Below, piece after piece: positions 6,823 through 12,836 of a stretch of 13,758 nt of DNA. The notes below the pieces were generated by a model. It was not told where the DNA came from. It ran no database searches and was given only the letters and a program-made list of their open reading frames with translations. This DNA comes from an uncultured Porphyromonas sp. (GTDB lineage: Bacteria > Bacteroidota > Bacteroidia > Bacteroidales > Porphyromonadaceae), in the NCBI GenBank assembly GCA_945875135.1, contig CAMCJO010000018.1:1-13758 (forward strand), written 5' to 3'. Position 1 is the stretch's first letter; each line of letters starts with the position of its first letter. A program made the position numbers and the translations under genes.

Positions 6823-6851
6823 CAAATGTAGTACTACACGAGACAAAGATA
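6823..6851 (-). promoter_or_regulatory. Candidate promoter(s) of the dcp-type peptidase gene
   Basis: The minus strand has two TAnnTTTG matches: TATCTTTG at 6844-6851 and TACATTTG at 6823-6830. Neither has an ideal TTTG about 20 bases upstream. The first would give a leader of about 70 bases, the second about 50. They interleave with the plus-strand promoter candidate for xseB. Confidence 0.5.
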
Positions 6852-6873
6852 CTAATAATAAAACACATACCCC

Positions 6874-7107
6874 ATGACAGACGCTAAAAAGAGCCTCGCC
6901 GAGGAGCCACAGCAGACTTACCAAGAGGCGATCACACGTATTCAAGAGATCGTGCGACTCCTCGAGACAGGCGATATAGAGGTGGACGAACTGACCAAGC
7001 TTATCGAGGAGGCGACCGGCTTGATACAGTTTTGCTCCACACGACTCACCTCTATCGATAAGGAGGTCTCACAGCTCCTCCAGCAGCTCGACGAGAGTCA
7101 GGAGTAG
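6874..7107 (+). CDS. xseB: Exodeoxyribonuclease VII small subunit
   Basis: A 77-residue protein of normal XseB length. The core TYQEAITRIQEIVRLLETGDIEVDELTKLIEEATGLIQFC matches the family's two-helix pattern, in which a conserved LE-G-(D/E)I-LDEL turn joins the helices. XseB binds the C-terminal part of XseA to form the ExoVII nuclease, which degrades single-stranded DNA to oligonucleotides. The protein is almost entirely helical with an acidic tail. The ATG at 6874 is the first in frame and no Shine-Dalgarno is seen. xseA is not next to it here. It is the only confidently called plus-strand gene in the window, divergent from dcp, and ends near the hairpin at 7126-7160. Confidence 0.9.
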   Translation: MTDAKKSLAEEPQQTYQEAITRIQEIVRLLETGDIEVDELTKLIEEATGLIQFCSTRLTSIDKEVSQLLQQLDESQE

Positions 7108-7125
7108 TCGGAGAGAATACTGCAT

Positions 7126-7160
7126 AAAAAGACCGTTGCATAAAGATTTACGCAACGGTC
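7126..7160. terminator. Bidirectional terminator between xseB and the secreted-protein gene
   Basis: GACCGTTGC (7131-7139) pairs with GCAACGGTC (7152-7160), with extra TAAA/TTTA pairing inside across one mismatch. On the minus strand it is followed by TTTTT, a strong signal for the gene at 7246-7770. On the plus strand the tail is a weaker TCATATCTTTC serving xseB. Confidence 0.82.
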
Positions 7161-7245
7161 TCATATCTTTCTTCGTTTCAGTCAGTTCTTTTCGAAGAAT
7201 CACTTCGTTAGCTTGCAACAGCTATGGTGTCATAGTACTTACGCA

Positions 7246-7770
7246 TTAGAACAAGAACCCGATTTTTAATCCAGCTAAGTACATAGAGAGAGTTCTCTTT
7301 CTGCTGCTTATATATCGATATTCTACTCCACAATACGTAGTGCGAGAGACTGCATACTGGGCTTCAACGGAAGTGTCGAAAAGCATTGTAGTGAATTTCC
7401 CAAGATTATTATCACCATGAGCCACTCCAAATCCTACGGAAGGTATTATCCTAAACCGTTCCATATCTACGGGTAAAAAGGAACAAGTAAGAGAGGAAAA
7501 GAACAACTTATGCTGATCCTCCACTCTCGGAAATCCCGAGTATCCTATACTAAGAGTTCCTCCCCAAGAAGAAAGAGGAGAAAAGCGATATGTAAAGGAT
7601 ATGGTTTCTAGATTCTTAAAGTCGCTTCCACTGACGTCGCAAGATGTTCCCAAGGATAGGTAAGCTCTACAAGGAGTTTCAGATTTCATTTGTGACTCTG
7701 TCTGCCCTTGTAAGCGACAAAATGTTAGAGCGACCAGTAGCATAAACAATAAAGGCCGGATTAATTTCAT
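7246..7770 (-). CDS. Secreted hypothetical protein, probable small outer-membrane beta-barrel
   Basis: A 174-residue protein I do not recognise. MKLIRPLLFMLLVALTFC followed by RLQGQ is a clear signal peptide, probably cut near residue 22-23. The rest shows alternating polar/hydrophobic strands rich in Tyr, Phe, Gly and Ser (for example ISFTYRFSPLSSWGGTLSIGYSG, RIIPSVGFGVAHG and a C-terminal MYLAGLKIGFLF). The C-terminal Phe and strand pattern suggest a small outer-membrane barrel of the Bacteroidota hypothetical type. Codon use and base composition are visibly more A/T-rich than in the flanking operons, so it may have been acquired. It has its own promoter candidate (TAACTTTG, 7829-7836), a palindrome in its leader and its own terminator, so it is probably monocistronic. 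It could also be a degraded longer barrel. Confidence 0.7.
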   Translation of the reverse strand: MKLIRPLLFMLLVALTFCRLQGQTESQMKSETPCRAYLSLGTSCDVSGSDFKNLETISFTYRFSPLSSWGGTLSIGYSGFPRVEDQHKLFFSSLTCSFLPVDMERFRIIPSVGFGVAHGDNNLGKFTTMLFDTSVEAQYAVSRTTYCGVEYRYISSRKRTLSMYLAGLKIGFLF

Positions 7771-7802
7771 ATCAAGTAGAGGTTTGGTTTTTTGCGGAAG
7801 CG

Positions 7803-7817
7803 GATGTCAGTGACATC
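7803..7817. promoter_or_regulatory. 15-base perfect palindrome in the leader of the secreted-protein gene
   Basis: GATGTCA-G-TGACATC is a 7+1+7 perfect inverted repeat. It lies between the TAACTTTG box (7829-7836) and the ATG at 7770, just past the predicted transcription start. Position and symmetry suit an operator for a dimeric repressor. No regulator is identified. Confidence 0.45.
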
Positions 7818-7828
7818 GTTCTTGTTCT

Positions 7829-7836
7829 CAAAGTTA
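7829..7836 (-). promoter_or_regulatory. Candidate promoter TAACTTTG of the secreted-protein gene
   Basis: The minus strand reads TAACTTTG, an exact TAnnTTTG match about 59 bases before the ATG at 7770. No TTTG is seen at the expected upstream spacing, so the -33 element is weak or absent. Confidence 0.5.
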
Positions 7837-7843
7837 GAATAAG

Positions 7844-8065
7844 ATGTCCCGACCTTTGCGAAGATACGAAATTTATTTGACTTTGGCAATTTGGAGTGAA
7901 AAATGCGCTTGGCTAGCGACCAATGGCTTCGACAAGAACATTGTCTACGACGCTATGTATGGTCAGCTGTCTGCTTTCAATGAGAAAGGAGACCAATGTG
8001 TTGCTTTCTATGATATGGATAGCGAATGCTTTATGCTTGGCTTTGTAGATGCGGACTCCCTATAG
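7844..8065 (+). CDS. Doubtful small hypothetical protein or gene remnant
   Basis: A 73-codon plus-strand frame opposite no other gene. I do not recognise the product. Its C-terminal two thirds (WLATNGFDKNIVYDAMYG, then GDQCVAFYDMDSECFMLGF) has balanced, protein-like composition with several Cys and aromatic residues, unlike a random frame. The first dozen residues look arbitrary. There is no TAnnTTTG box or Shine-Dalgarno upstream, and an in-frame stop lies just before the ATG. It is A/T-rich like the neighbouring secreted-protein gene, with which it is divergent, and a bidirectional terminator follows at 8090-8125. It could be a real small gene, or the surviving end of a larger decayed gene. 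Confidence 0.35.
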   Translation: MSRPLRRYEIYLTLAIWSEKCAWLATNGFDKNIVYDAMYGQLSAFNEKGDQCVAFYDMDSECFMLGFVDADSL

Positions 8066-8089
8066 ACGGGTAGTGTGAGGAGAAAAAAG

Positions 8090-8125
8090 AAGACCTTAGA
8101 GAGGCTGCTGTCTCTCTAGGGTCTT
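8090..8125. terminator. Bidirectional terminator ending the yitT-to-dehydrogenase operon
   Basis: Fourteen bases, AAGACCTTAGAGAG (8090-8103), pair with CTCTCTAGGGTCTT (8112-8125), with one G-T pair, around an 8-base loop. The minus-strand tail is CTTTTTTC and the plus-strand tail TTCTCTTT, so it can stop transcription from both sides. It begins 6 bases beyond the dehydrogenase stop. Confidence 0.88.
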
Positions 8126-8131
8126 TTCTCT

Positions 8132-9103
8132 TTACTGAACGATGCTGATGGGGCGGTCGCCCTCGAAGTAGCCGATGATGCAGTTGCACAGCTCACGTGC
8201 CATAGCAACGCGCGCCTCGTAGGTCTGCGTGCCGACGTGTGGCGTCATGGTCACCTGCTCCATCTCGTACAGCTCGGGGAGCGGATTGTCGCTATGCTCG
8301 AAGACGTCTAGTCCCGCAGCGGCTATCTCGCCTGTCTGGAGCGCATGCACGAGGGCAGCCTCGTCGACGACTGCTCCACGCGCCGCATTGATGAGGATAG
8401 CTGAGTGCTTCATCTGAGCTAAGTGGCTAGCGGATACTAGGTGGTGTGAGTCTTCATTGTAAGGAGTGTGGAGGGATACGACATCACACTCCGTAAAGAT
8501 CTTGTCCAGGTCGGCATAAGTGACTCCTAGCTCTTTCTCGGTCGCAGCATCGAGCTGGTGACGCTTGTTGTAGAGGACGGTCATACCGAAGGCTTGTGCC
8601 ATGTGCCCCACGGCACGACCTATGTTGCCATAGCCGATGATGCCGATAGTCTTGCCACAGAGGTTGGTCGCCATGCCGGAGCTGTCGGAGAGCGACTTGC
8701 TACTGCTCTTGGTGCGACGCATGTGACGATCCCACATAGCGATCTTGCGACTGCAGCTCAGGAGTAGACCCATGGTTAGCTCAGCAGTAGGCTGGATCAC
8801 GGCACGAGGGGTATTGGTCACGGTGATCCCTTTGCTATGCGCATAGGCGACATCGATATTGTTGTAGCCGACACCATAGTTGGCGATCAGCTTAATATTG
8901 GGAAAAGCGTCGATCAGCTCACGATCTACGGGGAAGGTGAACTGCGTGGCGAGCGCATCATACTGTGCGCCTATCTCCATCATCTCCTCACGTGTGAAGC
9001 TCTCGCCTTCGGGGCGACGGGTCATATCGGCCCACTCGGCCAGCTCCTCGAAGCCAGAGCGTACGGTGTCAAAGGAGATGAGTACTTTCTTTTTCTTGTC
9101 CAT
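8132..9103 (-). CDS. D-isomer-specific 2-hydroxyacid dehydrogenase family oxidoreductase
   Basis: A 323-residue NAD(P)-dependent dehydrogenase of the D-2-hydroxyacid family, reducing a 2-oxoacid to a D-2-hydroxyacid or the reverse. The N-terminal substrate-domain segment NYGVGYNNIDV (75-85) is followed by the nucleotide-binding GxGxxG as GIIGYGNIG (Gly157, Gly159, Gly162). The catalytic triad is complete: Arg242 in NAARGAVVDE, Glu269 in GLDVFEHSDNPLP and His289 in TPHVG. Length is normal. A Ser-rich stretch (residues 132-142) replaces the usual basic/aromatic linker before the Rossmann core. The closest relatives by pattern are glyoxylate/hydroxypyruvate reductases and other broad 2-ketoacid reductases; the substrate cannot be read from sequence. 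Last gene of the operon, 31 bases after the methyltransferase, ending at a strong terminator. Confidence 0.9.
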   Translation of the reverse strand: MDKKKKVLISFDTVRSGFEELAEWADMTRRPEGESFTREEMMEIGAQYDALATQFTFPVDRELIDAFPNIKLIANYGVGYNNIDVAYAHSKGITVTNTPRAVIQPTAELTMGLLLSCSRKIAMWDRHMRRTKSSSKSLSDSSGMATNLCGKTIGIIGYGNIGRAVGHMAQAFGMTVLYNKRHQLDAATEKELGVTYADLDKIFTECDVVSLHTPYNEDSHHLVSASHLAQMKHSAILINAARGAVVDEAALVHALQTGEIAAAGLDVFEHSDNPLPELYEMEQVTMTPHVGTQTYEARVAMARELCNCIIGYFEGDRPISIVQ

Positions 9104-9134
9104 AATGTTGTATATCAGGTTAGGTGTTTTGTCT

Positions 9135-10520
9135 TTAGATGCGTAGGCGGTACGGCTTAGGGTATAAGTTGTTGAGCCGTGAGCCGGTGCTGTGTGCCAG
9201 CCCTAAGGGGATGCCACGATAGGTGATGACTGTGATGCCCCGCTCTGTCGGGGGCTCTGTCGTGAGTGCCTCGCCTCGCAGATAGCGCAGGGCTTCTTCT
9301 AGGGGCAGCTCTAGAGCGGGTAGCTTAACTGCGTCATATAGTTTATGGTGTAGCAGGGCAAAGGAGGGTTCGTAGCCTTTCGCCTGGTGGCGCATAGAGG
9401 CTATCTCCAGTCCTGGTGTGGCAACGGCGAGACGCGCTCTGTATGCCGTGGCAAGGAGCTGAGCCGCCTCGGGTGTGAGCTGGTAGATGCGCTCACCGAT
9501 GGTGTAGTAGTCGGCAGCTGTTGTCTCGCTGAGCCAAGAGACCCCAGCTAACTCCTGTCGACTGGTGCGTGTCAAGCTTTTGGCTTTGCGCGCTTCGCTC
9601 GGGGTCTCGACGATGTCGGTGAGTCGTAGTGTGGCGAGGTATTGTCCCTCTCCACGTACGATGCCTGGCCAGAGGTGCAGGCCATACGAAGAGGCGTAAG
9701 CTCCAGCGATGCGCTCAGCAAAGCGGGAGATGTCGATGAGCTCGCAAGGGTAGTGGTCGAGGAGCCACTGAACCATCTGGTCGTTTTCCTCTTGATTGAG
9801 GGTGCAAGTGGCGTAGAGGAGTATACCCTCGGGAGCCAGCATACGCATCGCCTCCTGTAGGATCGCCCGCTGGCGGCTCACGCAGTCGGCGACGAGCTGA
9901 GGCGACCACATACGTCTTGCCTCCTCGTCACGGCGCATCAGTCCCTCGCCACTGCAGGGGGCGTCGACCAGTATTAGATCACAGGCACCGCGCAGTAGGG
10001 GTGTGAGCCGTTGTGGCTCCTCTTGCGTGATGATCATTTGGTCAGCTCCGCACCACTTGACCATATTCTCTACAAGGATCTTGCACCGCTTGGGGAGTAT
10101 CTCGTTGCTCACGAGGAGTATCGTGTCGGGGAGTAGGTCGCGGAGGAGTGTGCTCTTGCCACCAGGCGCTGCGCAGAGGTCTAGTGCTAGCCTAGGGGCT
10201 GTGTGCCAGTCGAGCTGCTCCCAGATAGTGGCGAGCGTCATAGCACTAGCGTCCTGCACGTAGTAAGCACCAGCGTGCCATAGTGGATTCAGCGCAAAGA
10301 GAGGTCGCTCGCTGAGCCAGTAACCCTCCAGCTCTGCCGGTAGCCACGGTATAGTTCCATCCTCCAGCTCTGCAAAGGGGCGTGCCGATAAGGTGCGAGC
10401 TGGATTAAGCCGCAGAGAGACCGATGGGGGCGTCTCTAGTGCCTCGACAATGCGAGTGGCATGCTCGGGGTAGTCTTGCGCTAGCTTGGCGATTAAGCCT
10501 GACGGGACGGGAGTCTGCAT
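9135..10520 (-). CDS. RsmF-type rRNA m5C methyltransferase (NOL1/NOP2/Sun family)
   Basis: A 461-residue SAM-dependent RNA cytosine-5 methyltransferase, probably acting on 16S rRNA. The SAM motif DLCAAPGGKS is at 114-123. Motif IV DAPCSGEG carries Cys189, and motif VI YATCTLNQEEN carries the nucleophile Cys239. These are the two cysteines of the NOL1/NOP2/Sun mechanism. The N-terminal SLRLNP segment and the C-terminal region of roughly 130 residues ending GIPLGLAHSTGSRLNNLYPKP match the RsmF subtype, whose C-terminal domain is PUA-like. Length fits RsmF (about 450-480). It starts 13 bases after the cyclophilin stop, so the two are co-transcribed. The exact rRNA position is inferred from the subtype only. 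Confidence 0.9.
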   Translation of the reverse strand: MQTPVPSGLIAKLAQDYPEHATRIVEALETPPSVSLRLNPARTLSARPFAELEDGTIPWLPAELEGYWLSERPLFALNPLWHAGAYYVQDASAMTLATIWEQLDWHTAPRLALDLCAAPGGKSTLLRDLLPDTILLVSNEILPKRCKILVENMVKWCGADQMIITQEEPQRLTPLLRGACDLILVDAPCSGEGLMRRDEEARRMWSPQLVADCVSRQRAILQEAMRMLAPEGILLYATCTLNQEENDQMVQWLLDHYPCELIDISRFAERIAGAYASSYGLHLWPGIVRGEGQYLATLRLTDIVETPSEARKAKSLTRTSRQELAGVSWLSETTAADYYTIGERIYQLTPEAAQLLATAYRARLAVATPGLEIASMRHQAKGYEPSFALLHHKLYDAVKLPALELPLEEALRYLRGEALTTEPPTERGITVITYRGIPLGLAHSTGSRLNNLYPKPYRLRI

Positions 10521-10533
10521 CGTGTCGGCGGGG

Positions 10534-11211
10534 TTAGGGCAGGAGCGTCATGCGCTTGATGATCACATCTCGCTTAGGACGGTTGGTACTATCGGTCGGG
10601 AGGTCTTCGATCTTGATGATGGTGCGCATGCCGTCGATCACTTCGCCAAAGACTGTGTACTGCCTGTCCAACCACGGGGCACCGCCCTGCATCTTGTACG
10701 CCTGTCGCTGCTCAGGCGTGTAGTTCCACTCGCGCTGAGCTGCTATATCATCTAGGTCAAAGTCTGTGTAGTAGGTCCCCGTGACGATGTAAAACTGACT
10801 GCCGGAGGAACGCATCTCAGGGTTCTCCTCGCCAGCGACTCGTGCTGCCGCCAGGGCGCCCCGCTTATGAATATGGTTCGGTAGGATCTCTGCTGGGATG
10901 GTGGTCGAGAGCGTGTCTATGGAGACGTCCGTCTGGCGTGTCGCTCCACGAGTCGAGAGATTGCCTCCCTGAACCATAAACTGTGCTATGACACGGTGCA
11001 TCAAAACCCCCTCGTAGTCTCCTTGACGTACATGCTCTAGGAAGGCAGCTTGGTGTAGAGGCGTGTCGTCATAGAGCAGGAGTGTAAAGTCTCCCTGTGA
11101 AGTCTCCACGAGTACCCGTTGCCCTGCGGGGAGTGCTTCAGTCGTAGTCTGGGCTGTCAGCGAGGAGACGCAGAGTGTGCAGAGGAGTAAGAGAGTGGCA
11201 AAAGGTTTCAT
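10534..11211 (-). CDS. Secreted cyclophilin-type peptidyl-prolyl cis-trans isomerase
   Basis: A 225-residue cyclophilin that catalyses proline isomerisation during folding of exported proteins. MKPFATLLLLCTLCVSSLTAQ is a signal peptide, probably cut after Ala20, placing it in the periplasm. Catalytic elements are intact: MHRVIAQFMVQGG (catalytic Arg73, Phe78, Met79, Gln81), SSGSQFYIVTG (Gln139, Phe140) and WLDRQYTVFGEV (Trp180). An insertion of about 30 residues (147-178, with EWNYTPEQRQAYKMQGG) separates the last two; comparable insertions occur in Bacteroidota cyclophilins. It starts 3 bases after the yitT-like stop, so the two genes are tightly coupled. Confidence 0.93.
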   Translation of the reverse strand: MKPFATLLLLCTLCVSSLTAQTTTEALPAGQRVLVETSQGDFTLLLYDDTPLHQAAFLEHVRQGDYEGVLMHRVIAQFMVQGGNLSTRGATRQTDVSIDTLSTTIPAEILPNHIHKRGALAAARVAGEENPEMRSSGSQFYIVTGTYYTDFDLDDIAAQREWNYTPEQRQAYKMQGGAPWLDRQYTVFGEVIDGMRTIIKIEDLPTDSTNRPKRDVIIKRMTLLP

Positions 11212-11214
11212 AGC

Positions 11215-12165
11215 TTAGAGGATCTGAGGTGCGGTGTCGTTGGTTGCATTGGCCGTTGCGATAAAAGCTTTGGGATCAGCCTGGAGTACCGCTTTCTTGA
11301 GCTTGCTGACATATTTGCGCTCCACAATCATAAAGATGATGTCCCGCTCGGCGCCCGCGTAGATACCGCTGCCATGGAGGAAAGTACCCCGCAGGTTAAG
11401 CTCCTCAATAATGATCGTGCGTAGCTCGGCGGTGTGGTCGGAGACGATGAAGATCGCTTTGTTGGGGTTCTCAGGTTGCAAGATGTCGACTACCTTGCCA
11501 TAGACAAAGATGGTGATCCAAGAGTATAGCGGCACGCTAAAGTCTCCAAAAGCGACTAGTCCGAAGAGTACCACGGCGGAGTCTACGGCTATGATCATGT
11601 GACTGGTTTTGACGTTATTGCCCTTAGAGAGTACACGAGCGATGACGTCGGTACCGGCACTGGTGCTGCCTGCCTTGAAGGTGAGTAGCACGCCCAGTCC
11701 GAGGATAGCACCGCCATAGACGGAGGAGAGAAACTTATCGTTGCTCACGATGACTATGTCTCGTGTCATCGAGGTGATCAGGTCGGTGCAGATAGAGATG
11801 AGTAGGAAGGTGGCGATCGTCTTACCCCCGCTGCGTAAGCCTAGGGAGCGAGCCGCTAGGAGGAAGAAGGGTATGTTGAAGCAGAGTGCCACGGCACCGA
11901 TGGGTAACCCCTCGGGAAACGCCTCAAAGGTCCCCTGTGTCAGATAGTTGATCGTGATACTGATTCCATAGCACCCTCCAGGGACAATGTCGGCCGGAGC
12001 GATAAAGCAGGCGTAAGCGACAGCCTGACAGATAGCACCGATGACGAGGTAGAGTATCTCCAGGGCTAGCGGAGAGTGTCTCGGGGTGAAGGTCTGTCGC
12101 TCGTGTGGCGGTATAGCTCTCTTTGTAGGAGTAGATAGAGTGGAGCCGGACGTAGATGTAGGCAT
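11215..12165 (-). CDS. YitT-family membrane protein (DUF161 plus DUF2179)
   Basis: A 316-residue inner-membrane protein of the YitT family, whose function is not established. After a 34-residue Ser/Thr/Pro-rich tail come five or six hydrophobic segments at about 36-57, 87-108, 116-134, 146-164, 188-207 and 212-229. The motif FKAGSTSAGTDVIARVL (163-179) and an early PGGCYGISITINYL (62-75) are family hallmarks. The C-terminal soluble DUF2179 domain (about 235-305) includes RGTFLHGSGIYAGAERDIIFMIVER and DPKAFI. It is the first gene of the operon with the cyclophilin, methyltransferase and dehydrogenase. The ATG at 12163-12165 is the first in frame; a start nearer residue 34 would remove the low-complexity tail but is not needed. 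Confidence 0.9.
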   Translation of the reverse strand: MPTSTSGSTLSTPTKRAIPPHERQTFTPRHSPLALEILYLVIGAICQAVAYACFIAPADIVPGGCYGISITINYLTQGTFEAFPEGLPIGAVALCFNIPFFLLAARSLGLRSGGKTIATFLLISICTDLITSMTRDIVIVSNDKFLSSVYGGAILGLGVLLTFKAGSTSAGTDVIARVLSKGNNVKTSHMIIAVDSAVVLFGLVAFGDFSVPLYSWITIFVYGKVVDILQPENPNKAIFIVSDHTAELRTIIIEELNLRGTFLHGSGIYAGAERDIIFMIVERKYVSKLKKAVLQADPKAFIATANATNDTAPQIL

Positions 12166-12244
12166 GAGGTGCTAATGAATAATGTATCTGATGCTAAGCC
12201 GGGCGCACAAAGCCTCGCAATGGTAAGGCTGTACCCTCAGCAGG

Positions 12245-12287
12245 CTCACAAAGTTACTTAATCTTGTAGACTCTACAGGCTTGTGAG
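12245..12287 (-). promoter_or_regulatory. Promoter region of the yitT-like operon with overlapping inverted repeats
   Basis: The minus strand reads TAACTTTG at 12249-12256 (TAnnTTTG match), giving a leader of about 75 bases. Upstream, where the spacer and -33 element should be, lies TGTAGA-C-TCTACA (12265-12277). An outer pair CTCACAA/TTGTGAG (12245-12251 and 12281-12287) encloses it, and its left arm overlaps the -7 box. This could be an operator; alternatively the outer pair may be part of a weak terminator for the thioesterase gene upstream. Confidence 0.45.
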
Positions 12288-12309
12288 ACTTCGCTGGCTG
12301 GGGTTTTAT

Positions 12310-12780
12310 TCACTTAGCTGCGGGACGGCGATGCTTGACGGCGACCATCTTGCCACGTGCGGTGATGCGCTCGTCGCAGTGTAGCTCGAGCGATAGGATG
12401 ACTTTACGATCGGTTACCTTTACGGGGTAAGCGCGGATCTCTAGTTCGACACCTATCGGCGTCGGAGCGAGGTAATCCACCTCTAGATGTGCGGTGATGA
12501 AGCGCTCGAGGCTATCTGCCGTCAGATCCTCCTCGTGAGCTGCTAAGTAAAGAGCGGCAGCTGCGGCTGTGCCGTGGCAGTCGAAAAGCATGGCGATGAA
12601 GCCTCCGTATAGATTGTCGGGCACCCCGCCTGTGTAGACCGCGTCGGGTGTGTGATGGCAGTAACAGTAGGTGTGGTCGTCGCTGAGGTAGCTCTTGAGA
12701 TGCAGCCCGTAAGGGTGCGCTGCACCACAACCCCAGCAGTGGCTGTACTCGGGAGCGTAGAGGTCTTGGATGGCGAGCAT
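12310..12780 (-). CDS. Hotdog-fold (PaaI/4HBT-type) acyl-CoA thioesterase family protein
   Basis: A 156-residue single-domain hotdog protein, probably hydrolysing an acyl-CoA or aryl-CoA thioester. The N-terminal CWGCGAAHPYGLHLK (15-29) matches the CxGCG-xNPxGL motif that precedes many PaaI-like domains. GVPDNLYGGFIAMLFDCHGT (52-71) is the hotdog central helix region, with Asp67 in the place of the usual acidic catalytic residue. The DYLAPTPIGVELEIRAYPVK strand pair is typical. Substrate unknown. The ATG at 12778-12780 directly follows the heptamer repeat array on the transcript, and no TAnnTTTG box is seen in the gap, so it is probably read from the lytic transglycosylase transcript or through the repeat. 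Confidence 0.85.
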   Translation of the reverse strand: MLAIQDLYAPEYSHCWGCGAAHPYGLHLKSYLSDDHTYCYCHHTPDAVYTGGVPDNLYGGFIAMLFDCHGTAAAAALYLAAHEEDLTADSLERFITAHLEVDYLAPTPIGVELEIRAYPVKVTDRKVILSLELHCDERITARGKMVAVKHRRPAAK

Positions 12781-12781
12781 A

Positions 12782-12830
12782 CTAGACTTTAGAGATTAGA
12801 GGTTAGAAGTTAGAGATTAGACTTTAGAGG
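12782..12830. repeat. TTAGARN heptanucleotide array, copy B (six to seven units)
   Basis: Six 7-base TTAGANN units (12789-12830), preceded by a related CTAGACT (12782-12788), fill nearly the whole gap between the transglycosylase stop and the thioesterase start. The stretch 12789-12815 is identical to 4501-4527. On the minus-strand transcript it forms the leader just before the thioesterase start codon. Confidence 0.85.
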
Positions 12831-12836
12831 TCGGAG

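Noticed and set aside
6766..6945. 60-residue N-terminal extension of the dcp-type peptidase
   Set aside because: It crosses the divergent promoters and the start of xseB, and would bury the lipoprotein signal peptide that starts at the ATG at 6765.
8837..9160. 107-codon plus-strand frame antisense to the dehydrogenase
   Set aside because: It is the complement of a well-conserved gene with a complete catalytic triad; its own protein has no recognisable features.
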